Shown: piece by piece, positions 44,043 through 49,905 of the stretch
How the letters are laid out: each line of letters opens with the position of its first letter
Position numbering within the stretch: the stretch's first letter is position 1
Source: Eubacteriales bacterium
Lineage (GTDB): Bacteria; Bacillota; Clostridia; Eubacteriales; Anaerofustaceae
Direction of reading: 5' to 3'
NCBI GenBank assembly: GCA_024685545.1
Contig: JAIKVR010000081.1
Location: 1-49,905 of the forward strand
Length of the DNA stretch: 49,905 nt
Translations under genes and position numbers: made by a program
The notes under the pieces: generated by a model
What the model was told of the DNA's origin: nothing
Database searches by the model: none
The model's input: only the letters and a program-made list of their open reading frames with translations

Positions 44043-44332
44043 TTTTTATTTTACGTTTTCCCTATTAAAGCAAATATGTAAGACACTGATAGATCGCTGC
44101 TTATGTTCCGTAAACGTTTTTTCTTATTTGGATCTACAGGGCCCCGTAAGGGAATGTTATTGTAAGCTGTTGATATTTCTGTTTCCAGCGGCTCCTTTCT
44201 TCCCGTATCCATTCAGCGCGGCATTTTTTTTGCATTAAAAGCCTGGATTCTTGTCTATTTCCATATATCCACAACTGACAAAACATACTCATGTGGTAGT
44301 TTTATCCATAAATAAGAAAGGAGATTCATAAA

Positions 44333-44521
44333 ATGAAACTCAGCGCACCGAAAAACGTTACATTCATTATCTCAGTTGTTCTTGTCGCTCTTGGCCTTGT
44401 TGTATGGCTTGGCGTCGTAGCAGCTATTGCTGGATACGCATTCTGGCTCGTGTTTGCAGGAGCAGTTATGATTGCTCTGGCAGTTCTTCTCAAAATCTGT
44501 AAAGAAGAAAAGACAAAATAA
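44333..44521 (+). CDS. small two-helix membrane protein of unknown function
   Basis: 62 residues. Two hydrophobic helices, about 9-28 and 33-53, joined by a Gly-Tyr turn (AIAGYAFWL), with a basic N-terminal MKLSAPKN and a KICKEEKTK tail. AAAGGAG lies nine bases before the ATG, and a strong bidirectional terminator begins at its stop codon, so it is a self-contained gene. I do not recognise a family. The 290 nt before it (44043-44332) hold no gene that I can see. Confidence 0.75.
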   Translation: MKLSAPKNVTFIISVVLVALGLVVWLGVVAAIAGYAFWLVFAGAVMIALAVLLKICKEEKTK

Positions 44522-44562
44522 AAGTAACCCCGAAGATGATCGATCTTCGGGGTTACTTTTGT
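44521..44562. terminator. bidirectional intrinsic terminator
   Basis: AAAGTAACCCCGAAGAT (44521-44537) and ATCTTCGGGGTTACTTT (44543-44559) are perfect 17-bp arms with T-runs on the plus strand and A-run on the other side, so it can work in both directions. Confidence 0.92.
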
Positions 44563-44657
44563 AGCTGAAACTTTTTCGATTAAGAAGCAGGCCGAAATGA
44601 CAGTGTAATTAAACAACCGCCCGCAGATTTCTGCCGGATCGCTTCTGTCTTCTCACC

Positions 44658-44996
44658 TCAGCCTCTTCTTTCCTCTCTCAGCGGCTCATCCCAGAGCACA
44701 GAAGCATTCTGCTCCTTTGCGATCAGGTCGATCGTTTCCTGAAGCTCATCAATATAAATGGCTTCTCTTTTCCCGGATCTTCTGCCTTTTCCGCTATACA
44801 GCTCTTTTTCGAAATACGCATCGTAAGAGACTGCGTAATCCTCCTCATCTCTGTGCGGGAAAAACGTGGCCGCAGCCTTATAGGTAATGAAACCGTCCTC
44901 AGAATCGCTGATCAACATGACCAGCGCACCGTTACGCGGTACATCCGAGAATACTGCGTCTGCTTTGTAATAGCGTTCGTAAACATTAATGACCAT
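44658..44996 (-). CDS. hypothetical protein
   Basis: 112 residues with AGAGAGGGGTAAC before the ATG. Mixed alpha/beta with a stretch reading DGFITYKAAATFFPHRDEEDYAVSYDAYFEKELYSGKGRRSGKREAI; acidic and basic patches, no signal peptide, no membrane helix, no cysteines. I do not recognise a family. A TATACT lies upstream, near 45020-45030 on the minus strand, and could be its -10. It follows the DUF6273 protein gene in the same direction, 58 nt away, with a GATCG/CGATC mini-stem between them. Confidence 0.6.
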   Translation of the reverse strand: MVINVYERYYKADAVFSDVPRNGALVMLISDSEDGFITYKAAATFFPHRDEEDYAVSYDAYFEKELYSGKGRRSGKREAIYIDELQETIDLIAKEQNASVLWDEPLREERRG

Positions 44997-45054
44997 GTTA
45001 CCCCTCTCTTTGCTACTTGATGAATACAGTATAACGTTATCTGATCGAAACGAT

Positions 45055-46494
45055 CTACTTTACAAGTACCTCTCCTTCATCCTCGACACATACCCATCCT
45101 GAAGATATACGCATCCAATTGCCGGACATTTCCAGGCAGGTGATTCTGCTTCCCTTTGCAATTACGGCATCTGTTTTAGTATCAACAGACTTCGCATAAT
45201 CTTCCGAAGTCAGCTCGCTTCTTTTAAGGATCCCATATTCTTTTCCAGGACCTTTTCTCACTCTGAGATTCGTCTGCACCGTGTATGTTTCTCCGACTAT
45301 GTATCTGGAAGTATCAGTACTGTCGGTCGAGTCGGAACCTTCTTGCCCGTCGATAACGTCATTTCCAAGCCCGGTATTGCTATCATTGGATTTGAGTTCA
45401 ACCCACAAAGCCGGGCGGACAGCGAAGCCATCGCTGTAGACAAAGTTACCGAAATAGGTGATCGATCCGTCATCGGGAACATCCGCGGCGGTGTTGGAAT
45501 ACATACCCGGCGACCGCAGCCACCACCAGCAGTTGCCATTTAAGGATAGTGTATCAGCACCTTTCGCTCCTGCGTATTCCGTCGGTCTGCACTGCCTAGC
45601 GCTGTCCGTATTGAAATATTTATTAGCTTCAGTGATACTCAAAAGAAACACCTTATCCGTCGTATTTTTCCCGGGAGACGTGCTGTATTCCGGATTCTTA
45701 TCCGCCGTTACAGTTGTGCTTTGGATCATCGCCTGCTCGTCAGAACTGAAAGCACTGCTGATAAAGATCCCGTTAAGCCATTTGCGCACTGAACAGGTCT
45801 CCCATGTAACGTCATCATACAACTTCGTAGTAGTGTGATATTCCTGACAGTCAAGCCCGTACCGGCTTATCAGCAGCATTCGGTTTCCTTCTTTCGCAAG
45901 CACCAGCCATTCGATGTCCTCTTTACCATTGGAATAGTTGTTGTCCTGTTCGTATGACCCGAAAAGAACGTAATCTCCGACCTGAGCTATGGACAGCAGC
46001 AATTCCTTGCATTGCGGCCTAATGTTTTCCAGAATATCAGCGCTGTTTTTATAGTTGAGATCTTTCAATAACATATAAGCATGCTCGTATTTACCGGAAT
46101 CGATCAATACTAATGCCTTATCGTATCTGTACGAGGCGTCGATCTCCTCCAATAATTCAGACGCCGCTTCATATTCGCAGGAATCGACCAGAGCCACCGC
46201 CCTGTCATATTTATTTGAAGTGATAACATCGTTTTTGCCGAGTTCCTCAAGCAGCATATATGCAGATTCGTATTCGCCGGATTCGAGCAAAGTCATCGCC
46301 TTATTATATTTAACTTTTGGAATGATCACCGTGAACAGCACGATCAGGGACACGACACAGGCTACGATGATCGACGTGACGATCGTTATAGCTCTTTTCA
46401 GCTTTTTTGCGGTTCTCTTCTTTTTGTTTTTAACCTCGATTTGTGCGTTCTGCGCAAGCTGCTCTTTTTCTTTGCCCTCTTTGATTTCTTCCAT
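45055..46494 (-). CDS. membrane protein: TM helix, TPR-like repeats, DUF6273 domain, C-terminal SH3
   Basis: 479 residues from ATG 46494; the frame is open a further 95 codons upstream, but that stretch runs through the initiator tRNA. Layout: Glu/Lys-rich cytosolic part (1-34), one helix (35-59), three 33-residue TPR-like repeats (62-157: KYNKAMTLLESGEYESAYMLL and two variants), a DUF6273 domain (about 168-367, ending WLRSPG ... DGFAVRPALWVEL, a carbohydrate-binding-like surface module), a Ser/Asp/Thr linker (370-398) and an SH3b domain (402-475: NLRVRKGPGKEYGILK ... GWVCVEDE). Such proteins sit at the cell surface and probably bind cell wall; the function is unknown. No homologue is in the window. 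Confidence 0.8.
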   Translation of the reverse strand: MEEIKEGKEKEQLAQNAQIEVKNKKKRTAKKLKRAITIVTSIIVACVVSLIVLFTVIIPKVKYNKAMTLLESGEYESAYMLLEELGKNDVITSNKYDRAVALVDSCEYEAASELLEEIDASYRYDKALVLIDSGKYEHAYMLLKDLNYKNSADILENIRPQCKELLLSIAQVGDYVLFGSYEQDNNYSNGKEDIEWLVLAKEGNRMLLISRYGLDCQEYHTTTKLYDDVTWETCSVRKWLNGIFISSAFSSDEQAMIQSTTVTADKNPEYSTSPGKNTTDKVFLLSITEANKYFNTDSARQCRPTEYAGAKGADTLSLNGNCWWWLRSPGMYSNTAADVPDDGSITYFGNFVYSDGFAVRPALWVELKSNDSNTGLGNDVIDGQEGSDSTDSTDTSRYIVGETYTVQTNLRVRKGPGKEYGILKRSELTSEDYAKSVDTKTDAVIAKGSRITCLEMSGNWMRISSGWVCVEDEGEVLVK

Positions 46495-46641
46495 GACCAA
46501 GATATTCCTTTTTTTTCGATTAGTATAAAAGACCTTTAACAATAAACACTTTACTATGGAAACGAAGTATCCGCAAGAGGTTCTTGAATCAAATGCGGCT
46601 ATTTCCATTTTAACCAAACATAAGCATATAATTACGATAAG

Positions 46642-46670
46642 AAAAAAGCCACCAGTACTAAGCCGGTGGC
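46642..46670 (-). terminator. terminator after tRNA-Met
   Basis: Minus strand GCCACC ... GGTGGC (46670-46665, 46653-46648) followed by TTTTTT. It ends the initiator tRNA transcript and would also reduce read-through into the DUF6273 protein gene. Confidence 0.8.
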
Positions 46671-46680
46671 AATCATTCAT

Positions 46681-46756
46681 TGGTTGCGGGGGGAGGACTC
46701 GAACCTCCAACCTCCGGGTTATGAGCCCGACGAGCTGCCTATTGCTCCACCCCGCG
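46681..46756 (-). tRNA. initiator tRNA-fMet (anticodon CAT)
   Basis: 76 nt with CCA encoded. Acceptor CGCGGGG against CCCCGCA leaves the first pair C-A unpaired, the initiator hallmark. The anticodon stem TCGGG/CCCGG has three consecutive G-C pairs next to the loop CTCATAA; anticodon CAT. D arm GAGC/GCTC, T arm GGAGG-TTCGAGT-CCTCC, discriminator A. Confidence 0.95.
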
Positions 46757-46767
46757 ATATCATAAAT

Positions 46768-46796
46768 ATTATAAACCAATCAAACCATCTTGTCAA
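46768..46796 (-). promoter_or_regulatory. consensus promoter of tRNA-fMet
   Basis: Minus strand: TTGACA (46796-46791), 17 bp, TATAAT (46773-46768): a perfect sigma-A consensus, 11 bp before the tRNA. Confidence 0.9.
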
Positions 46797-46851
46797 CCCG
46801 TGAAAGAGGCAGTCCGGTTAAAATAAGATTAAATGCGAATCAATAAATATT

Positions 46852-46890
46852 TATCGTTTTTCGATATATAGATATTGACAATCGATATAT
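46852..46890. repeat. operator-like CGATA repeats around the -35 box
   Basis: TCGATATAT occurs twice, at 46861-46869 and 46882-46890 (21-bp period, two helical turns), flanking the -35 box; TATCG (46852-46856) with CGATA (46862-46866) makes an inverted pair. The third reading is 'GATATTGACAATCGATATA'. These could bind the YozG-type regulator encoded in the operon. Confidence 0.5.
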
Positions 46891-46903
46891 TCAATGCTAA
46901 AGT
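46875..46903 (+). promoter_or_regulatory. promoter of the DUF2975 operon
   Basis: TTGACA (46875-46880), 17 bp, TAAAGT (46898-46903), 25 bp before the TTG start. Confidence 0.65.
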
Positions 46904-46928
46904 GTAGCTGTATTTACAGGAGGCTACA

Positions 46929-47381
46929 TTGAATAAATCCAACATCTCTTTTGCGGTCAATGTATCAGCAGCACTTACAATAATCATTTTTCTTGCTTTG
47001 ACTGTGATAGCCGTAGCTATCCCTGGAGCCACTGGACGTTACCTTGCTTATAAAGGAATGGGGACAGAACACGGGACACTGATTATTATTCTGCTTTATG
47101 TTTCCGATGCGGTAGCGTACGTTGCGGATATAGCGCTCTTCATGCTGTTAAGAGACGTCAAGGCCGGCGAAGTATTTTCAGCCAAAAGCGTATCCAAACT
47201 CACGGTGCTCTCAGCATGCTGTTTTGCAGAAGCGGTGTGCTATGCTGCGCTGGCCTGCATTTTCATCTTTTCATCAGCGATCGCATTCGCTGCGGTCTTT
47301 ATGGGGGCCATATTGTCCGTGGTGCGGGATGTAATCGCGAAAGCTGTAGAGATAAAAGAGGAAAACGACGGGACGATATAG
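46929..47381 (+). CDS. DUF2975-family membrane protein
   Basis: 150 residues from a TTG with CAGGAGGC just upstream. Four hydrophobic helices (about 7-30, 51-72, 87-111, 113-132) and a basic/acidic tail. DUF2975 proteins are small integral membrane proteins of unknown function that are typically encoded next to a YozG-like helix-turn-helix protein, as here (8-nt gap). Membrane location is clear; the partnership suggests it senses or responds to something for the regulator, but this is inference. Confidence 0.75.
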   Translation: MNKSNISFAVNVSAALTIIIFLALTVIAVAIPGATGRYLAYKGMGTEHGTLIIILLYVSDAVAYVADIALFMLLRDVKAGEVFSAKSVSKLTVLSACCFAEAVCYAALACIFIFSSAIAFAAVFMGAILSVVRDVIAKAVEIKEENDGTI

Positions 47382-47389
47382 GTAAAAAA

Positions 47390-47608
47390 ATGATCAACGT
47401 AAATCTGGATGTAATGATGGCCAAACGCAAAATGTCGCTGGGAGAACTTTCATCAAGAGTGGACATCACCGCGGCCAATCTCTCGATATTAAAGAACAAT
47501 AAAGCCAAAGCAGTACGCCTGTCAACTCTGAACGCAATCTGCAAGGCATTGGACTGCAGTGTGGCCGATATACTGGAATATGTAGAGGATAAGGAGGACG
47601 GGCAATGA
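47390..47608 (+). CDS. YozG-type helix-turn-helix (XRE) regulator
   Basis: 72 residues from ATG 47390 with ATAGGT upstream; a longer in-frame reading from 47216 overlaps the previous gene. MINVNLDVMMAKRKMSLGELSSRVDITAANLSILKNNKAKAVRLSTLNAICKALDCSVADILEY is the complete fold of the short XRE/Cro family found beside DUF2975. It is the likely autoregulator of this operon, using the repeats around the promoter. The stop overlaps the following gene by 4 nt (ATGA). Confidence 0.85.
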   Translation: MINVNLDVMMAKRKMSLGELSSRVDITAANLSILKNNKAKAVRLSTLNAICKALDCSVADILEYVEDKEDGQ

Positions 47609-49194
47609 GCAGGGATAATACTAACGAAATGGAAAATCAAAATCCACAAACAACTCCGCCAATGGAGCAAGAAAGCCTGACGGGAGTTTCCGGATACCGT
47701 TCCTATATCCCGCCGGAAAGGCCTGCCCGTATCTATGAGGCATACGAGGCGTTTTTCGCGCTTCTTGCCATCCTGGCAGGATATCTCTTCATCAAGACAG
47801 ATCCGATGTATACGCCGTTTTACGGAAGCATGATGATAATAGCCATGTATTCCTACGGAGCCTTCTTTATCCGTATGAACGGCAAAAAAAGCAATGCTAT
47901 CTACCTGATGTTCGCGAGGTTCATGGCCGTGAGCCTGTTTATCAACGGAGAGAGCGCGATAAGCTACTATTCCTACTGGGCAGCAGTCCTGGGCTGGTGT
48001 GTATATGTTTTTATTTCTTTCACCGAAGGAAAGACAGTAAGCGACTGGTTCTTCGCGGACAGCATCAAGGCGATCTTCGTCATGCCGTTCTCGGCCTTCG
48101 GCAGCGTCTTCGGCGCACTTGTTTCCGCGGTGAAGGACAAGGGAAACGCAAAAAAGATCCTTTCAGCCGTTGCGGCCTTAGCCGCATCGGTCGTCCCGTG
48201 CGCGCTGATTATTTCCCTGCTCAGTTATGACAGTGAATTTGCCCGCATAATGAACAGGTTCCGCGAATTATTCGATATAGACTTCTGGGATGAGTTCATT
48301 CTTTTCCTTTTATCCATCCCCTGCTCCATGTATATCTTCGGCTGCCTGATAGGAAATAAAGATAGGCGCAAAGCCGATGTGCTGACTCATGAAAGCTGCG
48401 AAGCCGCGTCGGTGAACGCCAGATCCGTCATACCTGCGGCATGCGCAGTCTTCTGTCTCCCCATACTGGCCGTATACGCTGTATTCTTCTTTTCTCAGAA
48501 AGAGCTTTATCTTTCCGCCTTCACCGGACAGCTGCCCAAGGGATACATCTACTCTAGTTACGCAGTAAAAGGATTTTTCGAGCTCGTGTGGGTCTCCGTC
48601 ATCAACACAGCAGTGATACTGGCGGTATCGCGCTTCTGCAAGGAGGATACAAAGGAAGCCTCAGCGTTCAAAAAGGCAAATGCTCTTATCTTCATCCTGG
48701 TGACCCTGATCCTGATGGCGACAGCCTTTGCCAAACTGGTGCTGTACATATCGATCTACGGTATGACCCTTCGCCGCATGCTGGCGGGATGGTTCCTGAC
48801 AGTGCTGGCTGCATGCTTTGTAATGGCCGCCGTCAAGCAGTTCGTTCCGGGATTTAAGCTCACGAGGGCGATAGTATATCTTTGTGTGGCCGCATTCATC
48901 ATCCTGTGTCTTTCCACCCCTGCCAGGCTCATCGCCGAATATAATGTGAACGCGTATCTTTCCGGACGTATCCGTCAATTGGACATTGACGCCTTCTATG
49001 ATCTGGGAAACTCCGGGATAGAGCCGCTCGCGCGGGCACTTCAAAGCAATAAGCTCCCTCATGAACTGAAGACAAAAATAGAGTTCTTCCTTGAAAGCCA
49101 TTCTGACATTACATACGGTGACCCTGTCGGGACACTTAGCCTTCCGTATCTCAGAGCCCTTAAGGCCCTTAAGAGTCTCGGTTTAATCCACTGA
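47605..49194 (+). CDS. DUF4153/DUF4173-type polytopic membrane protein
   Basis: 529 residues starting at an ATG overlapping the regulator's stop. After a polar N-terminus (1-45, many Gln/Glu/Pro) come about twelve helices, among them FFALLAILAGYLFI (48-63) and a central IPCSMYIFGCLIG. The C-terminal quarter ends with an acidic soluble stretch (SGRIRQLDIDAFYDLGNSGIEPLARAL). The size and layout match DUF4153/DUF4173 proteins, which are of unknown function; these are often found with DUF2975/YozG genes. A regulated membrane stress-response unit is a reasonable guess. Confidence 0.7.
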   Translation: MSRDNTNEMENQNPQTTPPMEQESLTGVSGYRSYIPPERPARIYEAYEAFFALLAILAGYLFIKTDPMYTPFYGSMMIIAMYSYGAFFIRMNGKKSNAIYLMFARFMAVSLFINGESAISYYSYWAAVLGWCVYVFISFTEGKTVSDWFFADSIKAIFVMPFSAFGSVFGALVSAVKDKGNAKKILSAVAALAASVVPCALIISLLSYDSEFARIMNRFRELFDIDFWDEFILFLLSIPCSMYIFGCLIGNKDRRKADVLTHESCEAASVNARSVIPAACAVFCLPILAVYAVFFFSQKELYLSAFTGQLPKGYIYSSYAVKGFFELVWVSVINTAVILAVSRFCKEDTKEASAFKKANALIFILVTLILMATAFAKLVLYISIYGMTLRRMLAGWFLTVLAACFVMAAVKQFVPGFKLTRAIVYLCVAAFIILCLSTPARLIAEYNVNAYLSGRIRQLDIDAFYDLGNSGIEPLARALQSNKLPHELKTKIEFFLESHSDITYGDPVGTLSLPYLRALKALKSLGLIH

Positions 49195-49228
49195 CAGGTG
49201 ATGATATACCATATTTCACCTGAATTTT
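49195..49228 (+). terminator. terminator after the DUF4173 gene
   Basis: CAGGTGA (49195-49201) and TCACCTG (49216-49222) with an inner ATAT/ATAT pairing, followed by AATTTTAT. Confidence 0.65.
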
Positions 49229-49248
49229 ATCAATCTTCAGCGAGAATA

Positions 49249-49271
49249 CTCCCGCTTCTATAAGCGGTGAG
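49249..49271. repeat. hairpin near the left end of the tnpB element
   Basis: CTCCCGCTT (49249-49257) pairs with AAGCGG-T-GAG (49262-49271) around CTAT, a 9-bp stem with a bulged T. IS200/IS605 elements carry subterminal imperfect palindromes at their ends; this is a candidate left-end structure. The real boundary cannot be set from one copy. Confidence 0.45.
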
Positions 49272-49381
49272 ATGAATCGCACCAGGGATCTGCTGTAAAC
49301 AGGCAATGAGTCTTGGCGCCTGATAGTCATTGCGTGAGTTCGTCTATGTCTGTCCATCTCGTCTTGTATAAGACAGAAAAT

Positions 49382-49395
49382 CGAACACATGTTTG
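49382..49395. promoter_or_regulatory. LexA-box-like sequence before tnpB
   Basis: CGAACACATGTTTG matches the Gram-positive SOS box pattern (CGAACATATGTTCG) at 12 of 14 positions as I read it. Its right end overlaps the -35 box of the tnpB promoter (TTGCGA, 49393-49398). Confidence 0.4.
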
Positions 49396-49421
49396 CGAAA
49401 TACTCCTTCCTGTGCTACAAT
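49393..49421 (+). promoter_or_regulatory. putative tnpB promoter
   Basis: TTGCGA (49393-49398), 17 bp, TACAAT (49416-49421), 25 bp before the tnpB ATG. Confidence 0.6.
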
Positions 49422-49445
49422 AACAACACAGAGAGGAGGACCGCC

Positions 49446-49905
49446 ATGGGCAACAGGGCATTCAGATACAGAGCGTATCTGACAGAGGATCAGTTCGAAC
49501 TCGCCATGAAAACAGTCGGTTCCTGCCGCTATGTCTATAACAAAGCCCTCGAGTACAGGAACATTATATATCAGAATGAGCGAGTATTTGTCAGCTACAG
49601 CAAGCTTTCGGAATGGCTCACCGGTCTGAAGGAGGAGCTGCCCTGGCTCAGGGAAGTCGATTCCATAGCTCTCCAGCAGTCGCTCAGGCATCTTAATACA
49701 GCCTTTAAGAACTTCTTTGACAGGAAACAGGGAGCCCCTAAGTTCAAGTCAAAGCATACATCAGGATGGTCATATACCACTATGTGTGTAAACAACAACC
49801 TGAGGATAGAAGAGGGCTTTCTGGTCATGCCGAAGCTCGGAAGGGTCAGGATACTGCCTGTACGAGATGTCCCTGAGGGATGGAGACTGAAACACGCTGT
49901 CCTTA
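49446..49905 (+). CDS. tnpB: TnpB, RNA-guided nuclease of an IS200/IS605 element (N-terminal part)
   Basis: 153 complete codons visible, from ATG 49446 behind GAGAGGAGGACC. The start MGNRAFRYRAYLTEDQFELAMKTVGSCRYVYNKAL is the OrfB/TnpB N-terminus (usually 'YRLYPTKEQ...F.G.CRFVYN.AL'); LQQSLRHLNTAFKNFF and GAPKFKSKHT follow in the family order. The RuvC nuclease residues and the zinc ribbon would lie past the window end, so activity cannot be judged. TnpB is an RNA-guided DNA nuclease that helps its element persist; the guide RNA normally overlaps the 3' end of the gene. Confidence 0.9.
   Translation, partial: MGNRAFRYRAYLTEDQFELAMKTVGSCRYVYNKALEYRNIIYQNERVFVSYSKLSEWLTGLKEELPWLREVDSIALQQSLRHLNTAFKNFFDRKQGAPKFKSKHTSGWSYTTMCVNNNLRIEEGFLVMPKLGRVRILPVRDVPEGWRLKHAVL

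Larger units (their letters stand above)
49240..49905 (+). mobile_element. IS200/IS605-superfamily tnpB element, left part (cut by window)
   Basis: It combines the subterminal hairpin, a promoter and tnpB in the usual order without a tnpA in view, so it looks like an IS1341-like (TnpB-only) element. The left limit is arbitrary; the right end and the omega RNA region lie beyond the window. Confidence 0.5.

Noticed and set aside
49169..49390. 73-codon leftward frame downstream of the DUF4173 gene
   Set aside because: It runs through the proposed transposon end and has no ribosome site; its sequence mirrors the hairpin region.

Overview
The window reads as chromosomal DNA of an anaerobic Bacillota, most likely class Clostridia (Family XIII/Anaerovoracaceae-like is only a guess). 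Pointers are AGGAGG ribosome sites, frequent TTG starts, a cobalamin riboswitch, a Noc-type nucleoid-occlusion protein beside mnmE-mnmG, a YozG-type regulator and a TnpB-only insertion element. Base composition is mid-GC; the AbiE region and some intergenic stretches are more AT-rich. Genes are dense, with many 1-10 nt overlaps.

Region by region. 1-2543: the first 12 codons of a leftward ParA ATPase, diverging from yicC-gmk-murI. 2597-5674: a B12-riboswitch-controlled corrinoid importer, btuF-btuC-btuD. 5751-9768: a Cys-rich mini-protein, a small membrane protein and a 1048-residue ABC ATPase/permease fusion. 9783-13989 (minus strand): flotillin, slipin and uvrC. 14203-22440 (plus): a MerR-like regulator overlapping lepA, then hemW, leuS with its own promoter, and nfo between two small lipoproteins. 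22599-28725: a tightly packed mnmE-mnmG-noc-ogg-tmcAL operon joining tRNA wobble modification, chromosome maintenance and oxidised-base repair. 28931-30742: an AbiEi/AbiEii toxin-antitoxin pair behind a palindromic promoter. 31021-34122 (minus): two tandem carboxylesterases, near-identical at both ends but diverged in the middle. 34441-38214 (plus): L-arabinose catabolism, araB-araD-araA. 38354-42813 (minus): a five-gene tetrapyrrole-type operon (CbiL, ABC-2 ATPase, ABC-2 permease, CbiK, membrane-anchored NEAT-like protein) behind a long attenuated leader. 43409-49194: monofunctional chorismate mutase, tRNA-Pro(CGG), small membrane and hypothetical genes, a TM-TPR-DUF6273-SH3 protein, initiator tRNA-Met, and a DUF2975/YozG/DUF4173 membrane operon. 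49235-49905: the 5' part of an IS200/IS605-type tnpB element, preceded by a hairpin and a LexA-like box, cut by the window edge.

How they fit together: the core genes (parA edge, noc, mnmE/G) resemble the origin-proximal neighbourhood of Firmicutes, but with rsmG missing after mnmG and parA about 26 kb from noc. Corrinoid uptake (btuFCD) and the cbiK/cbiL cassette both concern cobalt tetrapyrroles, yet no other corrin-ring genes are in the window. The most promising candidate for an undescribed system is therefore the cbiL-ABC-cbiK-NEAT-like operon with its unassigned regulatory leader. The AbiE pair, the mosaic esterases and the tnpB element are the main accessory regions.
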